Shown: positions 22,985 through 34,538 of the stretch, in pieces | Numbering within the stretch: position 1 is the stretch's first letter | Layout: the number at the start of each line of letters is the position of its first letter | Assembly (NCBI GenBank): GCA_017591395.1 | Contig: WEDG01001309.1 | Location: forward strand, 1-64,000 | DNA length: 64,000 bases | Origin: Schistocephalus solidus | Lineage: Eukaryota > Platyhelminthes > Cestoda > Diphyllobothriidea > Diphyllobothriidae | Direction: 5' to 3' | Translations under genes and position numbers: made by a program | Notes under the pieces: generated by a model | Told to the model about the DNA's origin: nothing | The model's input: the letters and a program-made list of their open reading frames with translations, nothing else | Database searches by the model: none

Positions 22985-23165
22985 GGCTGGATGAGGGGGA
23001 TAAATTGACCCAACTGTGATTAACCTCACGATTCCGGATCGGTGTCTCGTGGCTCAGGTGGTTAGTGCTGGCAGTACTCAATCCTTGCCGCATACTGTCG
23101 CGGTTAAAAATTCCACTGAGGCCACCAGGATTTTCACAAATTGGTCAAGTGAGTTATTCAAATCC
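22985..23165 (+). mobile_element. SINE-A copy, diverged
   Basis: The copy shows AAATTGACCCAACTGTGATT, a decayed box A (GTGGCTCAGGTGGTTAGTGC), a poor box B, CACTGAGGCC, and TTTTCACAAATTGGTCAAGT at the end. The order matches the 13.8 kb copy. Confidence 0.7.
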
Positions 23166-23697
23166 GTCAATAAATTTCTTGTTTCAGCAATCGCGTCTGC
23201 TTCTAAAAAACAAATGTTTTTTGGTGCATCACCATAGAATTCCGCAGTTCTGGAGCCGATGCCTACCTCGAAGTTATTTACGCCTGACATTTAACAGAAT
23301 TTCCCTCAACTCATAGAGCATCCTTTTTGAAATCGGTCATGCAAAAAGACATTGACCTCTCCCATTACCAGGTGTTGGCTGGGTCTCGAGCAACTCCTGG
23401 CAATTGATGTTTTCGTCCGGATTTATAAAGCTGCGGTGGATGCCCCAAACTGCAGACCACCAAACAGTCACGGCTGCGGTTAGAGAGACTGATCTAGCGC
23501 CTCATTTTATCTGAGCCAGTATGCTTATCATCGGAGGTTATTGTACAGGATCTAGCATTTGTACACTTGACTACCCCGTCAATAAAGGTGTGGATTTTTG
23601 TTGCTTAACTCTTACTGGCAATTTTTGATTTCCGCTTGACGAGGTTTCGTATACTTAAGCTCTAATTAAACTTTGAGCAGTGGTTGAATAAGCAGCA

Positions 23698-24230
23698 TTA
23701 AGTTTGTTCCTGGCTCACGGACAATTTTACAAGGGTAAAAAGCGATATTCTCCTTCAAAAGATTATCCCATCCAACGAGAGCATATTTGAGGCTGCGTTA
23801 CATGTTATAAAACTCCCTAAAGTATAATTGAACAGTCCGCCCATTACTGCTCCACTGCTGAGTATTTTTTTGGAATTCAGACCATTTCCGCTACTACGCG
23901 TTGCAGATTGAACCCGTGAAAAATGTGGCAACTTTGAGTGAATATGTGTTTTTGACAGAAAACCCATTAATAAAGTGAGCCTGGTAGTCAACTGGTGAAT
24001 GCCGCATTGACTGCTCAGGAAGTCCTGCTTGGGCTCACAGTTTACTTTATCAAAAGAAGCCAATTCCGTACTTTGCAATAGTTCGGGCGGGTAACTTGAC
24101 CCAAATGTGCTTAAACCACGGCTCCAGGCTGCAACCTCGTATTTCGGGTGCTCGGAGCGTTGGCTGTACTCAGACTTGTGTTTACTGCCTTGGGTTTCAA
24201 TCTCACGCAGTAGAAGAAATATGACCTTCA
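23698..24230 (+). repeat. SINE-A-bearing unit, first direct copy
   Basis: A 370-base leader (TTTTACAAGGGTAAAAA, GAGCATATTTGAGGCTG, GCTACTACGCGT, GAAAAATGT, ACAGTTTACT) is followed by a SINE-A-like head at 24,085-24,215. The same order recurs 840 bases downstream. The 163-codon minus frame over it is a shadow. Confidence 0.75.
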
Positions 24231-24534
24231 AAAGGGTATAAAACATGGACTCTATCAGATAAAATTTTGACTACGCGAAAATAATCAACTTTAAGAAAAA
24301 ATAAAGACCTAGCCTTCCTTTGCGCAAACCGAATTCCTTGGGAAAATCTAAAAAAGAGTAATTTCACATCTAATTTAACGCACTACAGGGACATAGATAT
24401 ATTGAAACTAGTTAATAGAGGGGAAACTGTACACTAGCGTCAAGGTTCTAGCACTATTTTTCTGTTTTATCAAATCCAAAGAGGCAACTTGACCTTGCGA
24501 CTCAGCCCGAAGAATATTGTAGTACTTCTACAGC

Positions 24535-25235
24535 ATAAAGTTTTTTCTGGCTCTCGGAAAATTTTACAAGGTTAAAAATAAATATTCTCGTTCAAGAGAA
24601 TATCCCAGCCAAATAGAGCATATTTGAGGCTGAGGTTCATGTCACAAAACTTCCAAAAGCCCAAGTAAACAGTCCGTTTGCTAGTGGTCTTCTGCTGAGT
24701 ACATATTTCGGGAAATAAGATTGTTTTCGCTACTACGCGTCTAAGTTTGGACCCATGAAAAATGTATCAAAAGTTTATTTAACAGGTGTTTTGGCAGATA
24801 TAAATAAGTCATCGGCCAAAAACCCAATTAATAACTTGAACCTGTTTGTTATCAATGGAATCCTACCTTGACTGCATTGACAAACTTTTCTGTGACTCTC
24901 TCTGATGATGGGTTTGCGAGAGAATCCGAAACACCAGGCCAATAAACACCATCTTCCAGCGATCGCTTCTTCTTCTTATTCTTCTTCTTCTTCTCAGAAA
25001 TTCCTACTTGGGCACACAGTTTACTCTGGCGAAATTGGTGGATTTAATATGATAAAATAGGTAAGGGGGTGGGGGGTAATTTGATCCACATGTGCTTAAA
25101 CCCGGGGTCCAGTATGGCTTTACATATCTCAGTTGGCTAGAACGTTGGCTGCGTTAAAGCCTTGCCCCTGCATCCTTAGGTTCAAATTCCACCGAGGCCG
25201 ATGAGTTCCTCACAAATGTGCCCAATGAATCCTAT
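24535..25235 (+). repeat. SINE-A-bearing unit, second direct copy
   Basis: This copy has the same leader blocks (TTTTACAAGGTTAAAAA, GAGCATATTTGAGGCTG, GCTACTACGCGT, ACAGTTTACT) and a SINE-A head at 25,070-25,230 with CATATCTCAGTTGGCTAGAA and GGTTCAAATTCCACCGAGGC. It is longer because of an insertion at about 24,885-25,000 that contains a (TTC)n run at 24,966-24,995. Confidence 0.75.
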
Positions 25236-25346
25236 CCTTGCTCGATTACAGACGACATAGTGGACCTATCAACCTGGATGAGAGCAATAGAAGAGCCAGA
25301 AATTATAGACGCAGTCCCTATTTTTTGCATTTGTCACCGACTTTTC

Positions 25347-25712
25347 CGTGGTATGCACGGTCTTCTTGACTCTGTATTGACACCGAGTCCAGGTGGTGGA
25401 ATGGAACAGAGAGTGAGGTAGATGCTGTGAAAGTATACTCTCACTATACTCCAGCGCAAGTCATCGTCCGTGGTATGCACGGTCTTCTTGACTCTGTATT
25501 GACACCGAGTCCAGGTGGTGGAATGGAACAGAGAGTGAGGTAGATGCTGTGAAAGTATACTCTCACTATACTCCAGCGCAAGTCATCGTCCGTGGTATGC
25601 ACGGTCTTCTTGACTCTGTATTGACACCGAGTCCAGGTGGTGGAATGGAACAGAGAGTGAGGTAGATGCTGTGAAAGTATACTCTCACTATACTCCAGCG
25701 CAAGTCATCGTC
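25347..25712 (-). repeat. 122-bp tandem triplication inside repeat C
   Basis: Three copies start at 25,347, 25,469 and 25,591, exactly 122 bases apart, and read as identical by eye. Each contains GGTCTTCTTGACTCTGTATT and GAGAGTGAGGTAGATGCTGT. They are reversed repeat C blocks, and the array is followed by more repeat C (CCCCTGCTGTGGAGCATAAG). Confidence 0.92.
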
Positions 25713-25770
25713 CTAGCACCCCCCTGCTGTGGAGCATAAGGTGGACAAAAATGAAACCAATGGTCGTAAT

Positions 25771-25918
25771 GTCAAATGACCTAACTCATGCAATGTCTTG
25801 CCGAACTGTCAAATGACCTAACTCATGCAATGTCTTGTCGAACTGTCAAATGACCTAACTCATGCAATGTCTTATCGAACTGTCAAATGACCTAACTCAT
25901 GCAATGTCTTGCCGAAAT
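25771..25918. repeat. 37-bp tandem array, four copies
   Basis: Copies begin at 25,771, 25,808, 25,845 and 25,882, each GTCAAATGACCTAACTCATG followed by CAATGTCTTGCCGAACT, with one or two substitutions. The unit resembles the conserved block at the end of the foldback family (reverse complement of 17,485-17,512). Confidence 0.92.
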
Positions 25919-27170
25919 TTTAGTAAATAGTGTAGCGTAAATTTGGTCTTTAAGCTTGATTCATTTAATGGATTTGAGGCCTAGACAGCATTTTACTCAG
26001 GAACACAGTATTTACAATCTGGTTTGTTGAAGGAAAACAAGATGGATTTTGGCGAATTCTGAGGTTTTTGGATATCCAAGATATTATATTTGAATTTTTA
26101 GTATCACAGAACCAAACTTATTATTTATGTGCGTTGTGCTTTAAAGTACCATTAGTATATTCAAGTAAAGTTTCAAATAAATATTTTCCGAGCTGTCAAA
26201 TCTGATCTTAAGTCAATCGAACTCAAGTGAAGGCAAGTGTAAGAAATCGCACTGTGTTCAGAAACATGGAATGAATTCAATTTTAATTTTTTTTGTAAAT
26301 TTCTGACGTTTTTGACATAAAATGCAGTCATAAATTTGTTTTACCGCACCAAGACTTAGGACCGCAAACAAGATACGCACATATTAATTTGGAGATGGAT
26401 GCCAACAAAAATATGTTAAATTTGAGGCATGTGGTGAAATACTATTTTGTATAAAATTAGTTCCGCGACGGGTGGAAGGTTAGCAGTTTTGGTAACATCT
26501 ACTTAAATATTCGGCCACTCTGATCTACCCTTGAAATCCCAATTGAAAAATGTGTATAGATCACATGCATGGGACTCGGCTCGTTCGTGGCGGAGATCCA
26601 TAAACCTATACTATCGCATACCATGCTCTCGCCCAAGTTTTAAATGAAACCTGGCTTATTTCCTCAGCCAGCCGGGGGCGCCGATGATTTTTCAATGTCC
26701 GTAATCAGACTTAGAAATTATCAACTTTTCACTTCACGTTGCAGGAAGTGATAGTGCGTTTTTGTAAAATGAAAAAGAGGTCATATGCCCGGCCTCAATT
26801 TCGAGGAAGTCCACTTATTTGTCATGATTAATGTTGTAAGTATTCGTCGTAGTCAGTTACTAGCTGGTACCTCCCTCGTACCACCTACAACTTCTTACTT
26901 AGGTAAAGGCAGTATTGTAGATAAAAAATCATACCCAAACCAAAATAATGCATTCCTGATTTCCGTCAACTTCGCAGACTCCGCAGGAAAGGCCTTCAAC
27001 GGCATTTTTTGCACCAAACTGAACAGAAATACTATTCACCTTAGGGAGGAGGTTAAAATAGGCTGAAATTTCGTTCACCGAAGGAACATGCATGTCCCAT
27101 TGTGCTTCGGGCTCAGTTTATAGCCCTTGCCAGCTGTCACACCACGAGCAGAAGCATATGAAACAGGGGC
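25919..27170. other. no supported gene; AT-rich
   Basis: A 93-codon frame at 26,785-27,066 on the plus strand lacks recognisable motifs. No repeat blocks were noticed apart from the array to its left. Confidence 0.4.
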
Positions 27171-27174
27171 GTGC

Positions 27175-27540
27175 TGACAAAGGCAAGGGAGACTGGATGA
27201 CCATTTCGGACTTATTGGCCGTCATCAGTCAGCCATATGCAAACCCTGAGGTTTGAACCCGCAACCTGTGGTTTAGAAGTTTGATGCCTTAACCACTGAG
27301 TCACTGGCTCGTTGTCCTGTCAATTTCGAGCGGGTATATTACTAGTGGTAGATGGGCGCTCACCAGATCGTGTTGTGGGACATGCTCGTGCCGTTGTGCC
27401 TTGGGGTGCACTCTCCGGCCCCACCAACAGCTAGTATTATAGACAGAAGAACATTGCCAACAAAGAAAAAGTAGGAGACTGGGATGGCCATTTCCAGCCT
27501 ATTAGACATCAGTAACTAGCCTTATTCCAGCGCAGGCTCG
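27175..27540 (-). mobile_element. SINE-B copy plus partial second copy
   Basis: Bases 27,175-27,330 show GACAAAGGCAAGGGAGACTG, TTATTGGCCGTCATCAGTCA, a GAGGTTTGAACCCGCAACCT box B and CACTGAGTCACTGGCTCG. After CCGTTGTGCCTTGGGGTGCA (27,392), a second tail with GAGACTGGGATGGCCATT (27,475) begins and breaks off. This is the same head-to-tail order as at 61.6-62.1 kb. Confidence 0.75.
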
Positions 27541-28235
27541 GAGGACTTGAGATACGAAGACACGTCCTTTTCGCCTGGAGCGTCCTGGGGGGCGGGGGGG
27601 GGGGGGCGGTAGGGTTTGGAGGGTGGGTGTCAGTGTTCGGGTAAGTTTTAAGGCTTGGACAAGGAAGCGATGCCCCAGGAATTCGGTGCAAAGCCGCCTG
27701 TAGTACGGACAGGTGACTAATCTGCTCTCGGCATTGGTTGAGCTGCAAACATCAACCAAGTCAGGAATTGAACTGTTAGTCTCCTTCGTCTTTATCTCTA
27801 ATCTTTCAACAACGACAAACAGCGCCTTTTGATAAATTTAGATGCAAATTAAATACTGCACAGTGCATACCGATCTACTTAAAAAAACGACAGCTTCAAA
27901 ATAAGGAGTAGGCGTGCGACAACGAATTTGTCATGTTGGCTCCACTTCTCAACATCTGCCTGTCATGTTCATTAAAAGTTCGCTCCTGCCGGGGGAATAT
28001 GTTTCAACTATCTAACAACATAAAATGTCTAGTAATTAGGCTCAAATTTTTGAGGTCTTTTATGTTCGTACGTGCCACCACGCAGACAGCTCAGAAATTC
28101 ACTCATCAGCCCGCAGCTAGCATTTTGACAGTTCCTTCTGACTGGAAGAAAGGAGCCGATCTGTGCGTGCCGGAGTAAATTATTCTCTGATAATGGCAAC
28201 CTCTCCCCCGACCTTGTTCGCTGACTGTGGGAATG
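27541..28235. other. no supported gene; G-run
   Basis: A G-rich stretch at 27,589-27,608 is close to pure G. No gene is supported. Confidence 0.5.
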
Positions 28236-28546
28236 ACAATGAACCCTCCTCCGCCTCCTCATCCTCATCCTCCTCCCCCTCCTCCTCCCACTCCCCCTCC
28301 TCCTCCTCTTCCTCATCATCATCCTCCTCCTCCTCCTCCTCCCTTCCTCCCTCCTCCTCCTCCTCCTCATCCTCCTCCTCCGCCTCCCTCCCTCCTTCCT
28401 TCCCCCGCCGCACCCTCCTCATCCTCCCTCCTCCTCCTCCTCCTCCCTCCCTCCCTCCCTCCCTCCCTCCTCCTCCTCCTCCTCCTCCTCGTCCTCCTCC
28501 TCCTCCGCCTCCTTCCCTCCTTTCCTTCCCCCACCGCACCCGACGC
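28236..28546. repeat. CCT-rich polypyrimidine tract
   Basis: About 310 bases on the plus strand are almost entirely C and T, mainly CCT with TCA, CCG and CCCT interruptions. Every strand and frame over it gives low-complexity Ser/Pro, Arg/Glu or Gly/Glu frames, which are not genes. Confidence 0.95.
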
Positions 28547-29725
28547 TTGAGGTGTCAAGGTTGCATGCTAATTGGTTGAGGAGGTGAGGACAGGCGTATA
28601 CGCGTGCGTGTGCGCATGACGGCATTCCCCCCCCCTCCCCAACTCTGGCATGCAACAAGCCACCGGCTCGTGGGGTTCCGTCGCTCTAAACCATGCTCAC
28701 CGTCTTCCCGACCACCTCTTTTGGCATGAAAGGACTGCTCGTGTGGTTTAAAGCAGCACGCAAATATTTCATTCTGCCGGACGTCATACGACAGTCTTTT
28801 ATTAGCCTTGGAAGTGGATTTATTGTTGGAGCGCCGATTAACAAAAGACAAATGGTGGGGGAATCAACCGATCTGCCAGTCGGTTTTTTAGTTCCGTCAT
28901 CCTTAGTAAGTCTTTGCAGCAGACTTTGATTGAAAAACAGCGAGGCCATCTCGGAACGGGTTCCCTGTCACAAAATATAGTACTCTAAACCCAGTCTTCT
29001 GAAGTCCGGCCTGATGGACTGTAAAATTATGCATACTTCTTCCATACAACAATTTGGCTAAAGCTACTATTCAAAAATGCGATCAGCTTCGGTCGGATCC
29101 ACGCATAATTAGAAAAAAAACTAGGGAACTTCACCGGAATCCCACGATTAGGTTAGTAAAGGTATCTAGGGCGAGATAAATTAACTGTTACACAGAGCCA
29201 AAAGGGTACCAACATTGGTCTATGATGTGCATCGGTCGAGCTGTGGAAGCCCATGGCTGCTGTCGTAGGTGTCTGTGACAAAAGGTGGACGGAGCCTTTC
29301 ACGACACGGAGGACACTACGCCTCATCACTAGTCTACTTAATCACGTTGGAAAGGTAAGAAATAAAATATTTATGATTTTTTCGCGCTTCTAGGTTTAGT
29401 TTAGTTAAAAAACTAGGATATGAGTGAAAAAGAAGACTGTTTGAGCACCGGAACACTTTGATTATTATTCTACTTAGAGAACACCGGCGCAAGAATGTTC
29501 TCATGGAGAATGATTGACGCCCAGTGAAAGTAACTGACACCGCTCTGGTTCGATTCTATGGTCTGTAAAAAAATCCATAAGCCACATGTCGCACTGCGTC
29601 CAATTGTTGCCCTAATAGGCAGCCATACCTATAATTTGAATTTCAGCAAAGTCAATTAGAGTACCTCAGTTCGATCAGCCTCTCAATTCCTCGTAGACAT
29701 TCAAGGTCGGACGATTCGATAGGAC
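28547..29725. other. no supported gene
   Basis: Opposed open frames of 78-98 codons at 28.55-28.95 kb show no motifs. Bases 28,629-28,641 are a C-run. Nothing else is identifiable. Confidence 0.4.
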
Positions 29726-31120
29726 GAAATCATGGTCTCTTTCGATGTGACTTTGTTAACCACATATATCCCACCGAATTTTGCGCACGAAGCTTTGCGC
29801 AAGATACTTTACCAGGCACACGACGAGACCCAGAGTCCGCTAAAAATTGAACACCTCATAAGGCTGTTCGAACTTTTCCAAAAAACGCTTGTTTCACCTT
29901 TTGCCGGAGCAGATCAAAAGGACTCTAATGACTCACCAGTCTCCGATTTAGGAACAGAATTGGTCTTACAGGAGCTAGAAAACACTGTCTTTGTTCTAAA
30001 TGAGCCTGTATTTCGGTGTCGTTACGTTGACGACACTTTTTTATCGTCAAGAAAAAAAGTACTGCAAGACTTTCATAATTTGCGCATTTTCATCTTCCTG
30101 GACATAAAATTCACGAGAAAAGAGGAACAAGAGTAGTGGCTGCCTGTCCTTGCTGTCCACGTCAAGCGAAATAACCACGGGGGAAATCGCGGCGATGGTT
30201 TATACATGAAGCCAACGAACACCATACAACTCCTCAGCTTTCACAACAACCACGGCCCGGGGCTCACAAACAAAGCTGTGTTAGAACGCTCTTCAAACGG
30301 ATTCAGAGTCATTGTCGCCAGCCGGAGGAAAAAGTACGCGAAACCCGATAACTCCGCGACCAGTTTATTTAGAACGGCTACCCGAAGGCCGGTGCCTACG
30401 CATTCGGCCTCGAAGGACCGAGTTAGAAACATGAACCAGGATATGGAACGCTCTGCCATACACCAGGGACGTGTCGGAAGCGACTGAGAGTGCATTGTCT
30501 CGGGACTAGGTGTTGGAATCGCAAGCTGACCCAGAGCTACCATGCGCAGAAGGGTGATGAAAATCAAAGACCGGCCAAATCTAAAAAAGAAATCTGGGGT
30601 ATTGTATCGCACCCCATGCCTAAACTGTCCTTGTAATTACACAAACCCGACTGAACGCATGCTGGGATCGCAACTACGTGAACATAAGTTGGCGGTGCGA
30701 TGGGGTGACTAGTAAGCACACATTGATGCCCACCACTACGAAACGGGCCATGAGTTCAACTTCGCAGCCGTCAAGATAATCGCCCACGCGGGAAAGAAAA
30801 CGATACAATAATTTGTTAAATCCTGGTCCACGGGAACGCCATCAATCGATGTATATATTCGATGCTCGAAGATACGATGTCACACCTTCGAAAGGCCTTC
30901 CACCCAAAGGCAACGGGACGAAAGTTAGAAAAAAATCCTACTGACATCTAAAACAATAGATTGTTAAATTTCGAAAAGACTGTGACGTACTGTGGCGTAC
31001 ATTTTCCTGCGCAGTCACCTCCTGATCTGGCTTGCCCTTCTATAAGTGTCGCCTTTACTTTGCTGCTGCTATCTCGGAAGACGAACTCCTGCATGAATTC
31101 GAAAGTTCAGAATAATAATT
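29725..31120 (+). pseudogene. Penelope-like element 1, RT plus GIY-YIG, broken
   Basis: The element starts inside the reverse transcriptase with MVSFDVTLLTTYIPP (29,732), continues LKIEHLIRLFEL and ELVLQELENTVF, and reaches RYVDDTF, where both catalytic Asp are intact (about 30,018-30,040). It then runs to IKFTRKEEQE and a TAG at 30,134. Fragments continue in other frames. The GIY-YIG endonuclease is at 30,595-30,720 (VLYRTPCLNCPCNYT, then MLGSQLREHKLAVRWG), followed by HYETGHEFNFAAVKI. The expected deletion-prone region between RT motifs is shortened. The copy is 5'-truncated and has stops, so it is inactive. Confidence 0.85.
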
Positions 31121-31699
31121 AAATCGTTCAGGTGCCCGATCATTCTTCTCCTTTACTCATGCAAACACCTGGAACGCAAATTTCGCCTCAATTCCTAAAC
31201 TAGGACATGTTAGAAGGAACAATGCACGAATCAGCAAAATATCAGATTGGTAGTTGAGTTACAGAGAACGGAAGTGAATGCTTAGTCTAAATGGTAAATT
31301 TTCTACTCCAATCCCGACTGTGAAATATAGAAAAATGCTATTAAATAATTCCACTTAGCCCCTATTATTTGAAGGAACCCCATTCATGAATGCGTGGTCG
31401 AGTATTTAAGGGCATTCATTTCCATCTGCTATGTACACCGAGTTCATATAGGGTTATACGTCGTGCAATAAACGAGGTCACTTATAACCGCACAATTCGT
31501 GAAATTCGGAGGTTAAAGCCAGCGAACTCTGCAAAACCGATATACAGGATCTTTAAGCACGCGGGAAAAATAGATTTAGCTCGTCAGGAATACTAACACA
31601 GCTTTCCGAGTGAGTGAGCGTTTGAGGAAGCTAGGAACTCTTTCCAGTATGAAGGAACTGGCTGAGTTGATTAACCGCAGAAGTATTGCATATTGGAAG

Positions 31700-31910
31700 C
31701 TTATTGCTCGAAGATACGCTGTCGCACCTTCGAAAGGCCTTCTACCCAAAGGTAACGGGACGAAAGTTAAATTTCGACATTAACGACCATAGAATGTTAA
31801 ATTTCGACATCTAAAACATGTTACATTTTGACATCTAAAACAATAGAATGTTAAATTTCTAAAATAATGTTAAATTTCGAAAAGAATGTGACGTAGGATG
31901 CTCGTCGCAT
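31700..31910 (+). repeat. second copy of the Penelope-like 3' tail
   Basis: The stretch with CTCGAAGATACGCTGTCGCA, CCTTCGAAAGGCCTTC and GGTAACGGGACGAAAGTTA repeats 30,858-31,005. It then has a run of short units (GACATCTAAAACA, AGAATGTTAAATTTC) repeated several times before AAGAATGTGACGTA. It is a fragment of a related element. Confidence 0.65.
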
Positions 31911-32435
31911 GTAGCCCCCTCGCACCAGGGAAGTTTTTTCCACTTGATATAAAACCTAACTCCACGCAATAAGGCGCAAGACGATTCTGGCGAAATTTTG
32001 CGTTTCACAAGCCTCATTCGCTCCGAAAGTTCACTGCAAGAAACAGCAGTGAGCTAAAGGCGAAAACTCATAGGAATGTACGAAAGGAAGGGATATCCAG
32101 TGGCACCACACCTTGAGAATTAAAACTCGGTACGAACTATAAAAAATGAGACGAGAACCCGGAAAACCTGAAAGTAGCCTTTTGCCTTTTTGTAGCTTGT
32201 TTTAAACTTTTGCCAATTTTGCCGAAATTTTCAAATGATTGATTATCAGTCGCAAACCGATACACACGCATGGTCAAAAGCATCGAACTAAAAATACTAA
32301 TAAAAAGCCTTATGTGAGTTTAAAACTTAAATTAAATAGTCAAATGATTATAAATTCCTTTAGAACTACCTACTTTTTAAAAAGGCGGCATATAGCGAAA
32401 GTGCGCTGATTCACTGTAACTGGGACTAATAAAGT
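31911..32435. other. no supported gene
   Basis: The sequence is AT-rich without motifs or clear repeats. Confidence 0.4.
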
Positions 32436-32439
32436 TACA

Positions 32440-32832
32440 TATAATTTTCGGTAGGCGTGCCTTGTATGGCCACCTAGACCGGATAGGAACCGCCCCGCTT
32501 GCTTAGAATAGGTGGCCTTACGCTAAATTTCAGGAAGGGTAAATATATCCGTGTCTTAACGCTAGCACTATCCCCAACATGAACTAAGCTGTCACCTGTG
32601 TCTTAGCCATATCCCCACCCTAATCCTAAACCCTACAGTTAATACGATAATAACCCCAACCCCTTGCCTAATTATGTCCCTAACCCCAGCTGAGACCTTA
32701 ACATCAAACCTAAACCCTGACCTTACTCCTCAACATATTTTTTTGAAATTAAGCGCAAAGCCACATTATCAAGGACGGTTCCTATTCCCGTGTCCTGTTT
32801 AGGCGGCCATACACGGCATCCTTACCGAATTT
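32440..32832. mobile_element. TIR element with CCCTAA-like interior
   Basis: The left arm from 32,440 (TTTTCGGTAGGCGTGCCTTG, TATGGCCACCTAGACC, GGATAGGAACCG) matches the reverse complement of the right end at 32,770-32,832. Pairing extends weakly to 32,555 and 32,715 (GTGGCCTTACGCTAAATTTC). Between the arms lie many degenerate CCCTAA/CCCTAACC words (32,615-32,730). No coding capacity is present. Confidence 0.75.
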
Positions 32833-33309
32833 CCAGTTGAACTCTTTAACATGCCATCTTGTTTGTATTAAGAGAACTTGCCTTTCAACAAGTTCTACAT
32901 TGGTATTTTTATATTGTATTACAATTAGTGTCAGATCGTCCTTGAAATGCCGATTAAAACTGCGTGATTTCAGGGTTTTCAAGTGATTGGCCATAAATGT
33001 AGATTCCGTTCTATATATATGTATAGAGTGAATTGGATATTCTTTCTAATGCAGATGGCCGTTGGCGTCATAGTTATAGATTCACCCAAACATGAAAACT
33101 AATTGTGGAAAATATATTATCCAAAAAGTATCTTGTTTTATGCTTCAAATTTAACATAGGTTGTTCTAAACATTCATCTTCACAATATCCTATATGAATT
33201 TTGTTTACGGTCGCAATTTCTGGCGAAGTAGAACCAAATACTGTTAAACAAGTTTGAAGGGACATACACTTTGGGAAAAAATATAACTTGTTCGTAGCCA
33301 GTTTTGCGC
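32833..33309. other. no supported gene
   Basis: Short minus-strand frames of 70-80 codons have no motif support. Confidence 0.4.
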
Positions 33310-34090
33310 GTTCCACCTACGCCCTCTCTCGTCTCTGGTCTTCTTCATATGGTTATGGTGTGGGGCCCAGGTGTGAAGGAGGAGAGAGTGTGTTAGATAC
33401 TGCGCAAGTCTAAAACCACTATGAACTAAATCCCACGCAAATCACCGTCCCATGCGTCAAAAATGCTGTGAGCCTCGGTGGCAACGATGGTCGAGCTCTA
33501 ATAACAATGGCCAGAGTAGGCGACGTCAGGCGTAAACCTATGGTGATGCTAAATAGGCGTAGTTTTCACGCCGCGCTAGCCATTGCTCCCGATCCCAGCA
33601 CCAGATACTTGATAGGCTCGGAGAGTCCAGAGAGATCAACAATGGGGAATCCATCCATACATCCTCACTAATAATACAAAATGACACGCTTGAATTTATC
33701 ACGACACGTGGAAAAGTCGTGGTTTGGAGGGCCACCAACTGATGGCATAACTCAGTCCTCTCGGGGCGGAGAGCCAGGCTGCAGTGGTTTTCTCTGAATG
33801 TGTCCTCGGTAGCATTCCGATTCAACTGGGGCTTGAGTACTTCCATTTTTTGTAAGAAGCTGGTCCATCTTTCGTGGACCACGACTTGTATGGCACGCGT
33901 AGGCAGGCTATTTACTTTTTTAAATTACTGCACCTGAGCCCGTCTCCGGTGCAGATGCTGATGCAGTGTAAGTCTGGTATCACTATAAACTACTTCACGC
34001 GCACGTCACCGTTCTGCGTCTAACAGGTCCTAGGGTACATGATAGACATTATCGTTTACACTGGGCAAACTGTCGTGTGCAGTATAACAA
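33310..34090 (-). repeat. repeat C copy 8, long and diverged
   Basis: The reversed blocks GGTCTTCTTCATAT (33,338), GGAGAGAGTGTGTTAGATAC (33,382), CAGGCTGCAGTGG (33,774), GCCCGTCTCCGGTGCAGATG (33,938) and CACGCGCACGTCACCG (33,994) follow the family order. Insertions or nested pieces lie between them. Confidence 0.55.
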
Positions 34091-34538
34091 AGGCACCTTT
34101 TTCACTGCAGTTATTGCATTCTTACATGTCCTATTATGCGTTTCAAGTCAGCATTAGCGCTTATGAATTTTCTGAATGCGTTAGTGTTGCGTATCTGAGA
34201 CTTGCGTAGATTGCATATTTGATGCGCCTGATAAGGTAGAGAAACAGGCCCATGAAAGCATTCAATAGCGAAAACTTTCAAACTACTAGAATCTCATTTT
34301 GAGTAGTACCTGGGCTCAGTTAAATGTGCTTCTCATAAAACGGGCTTATGGTGATGGGGTTTACGCTCGATCCGGTTCAAGATTCGATCATGGCCGGCAA
34401 AGTTGCCTATTCTACGTGTTCCTGCAGCAGAGGAAGTTTAATGAATTTTTAAAACGACGAATCGAGTACGAAGGTCCTATAGCGAAGCTGTACTCCCTTC
34501 GATGGTTATGCTCAACATACAAAAAAATTCTATTATGA

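Noticed and set aside
23755..24246. 163-codon minus-strand frame
   Set aside because: It is antisense to a duplicated SINE-A-bearing unit and is not open in the second copy.
25347..25918. CRISPR-like array
   Set aside because: The repeats are directly contiguous, with no unique spacers, and the genome is eukaryotic.
28163..28579. Overlapping low-complexity frames (Ser/Pro and Arg/Glu) on both strands
   Set aside because: They are produced by the CCT-rich tract.
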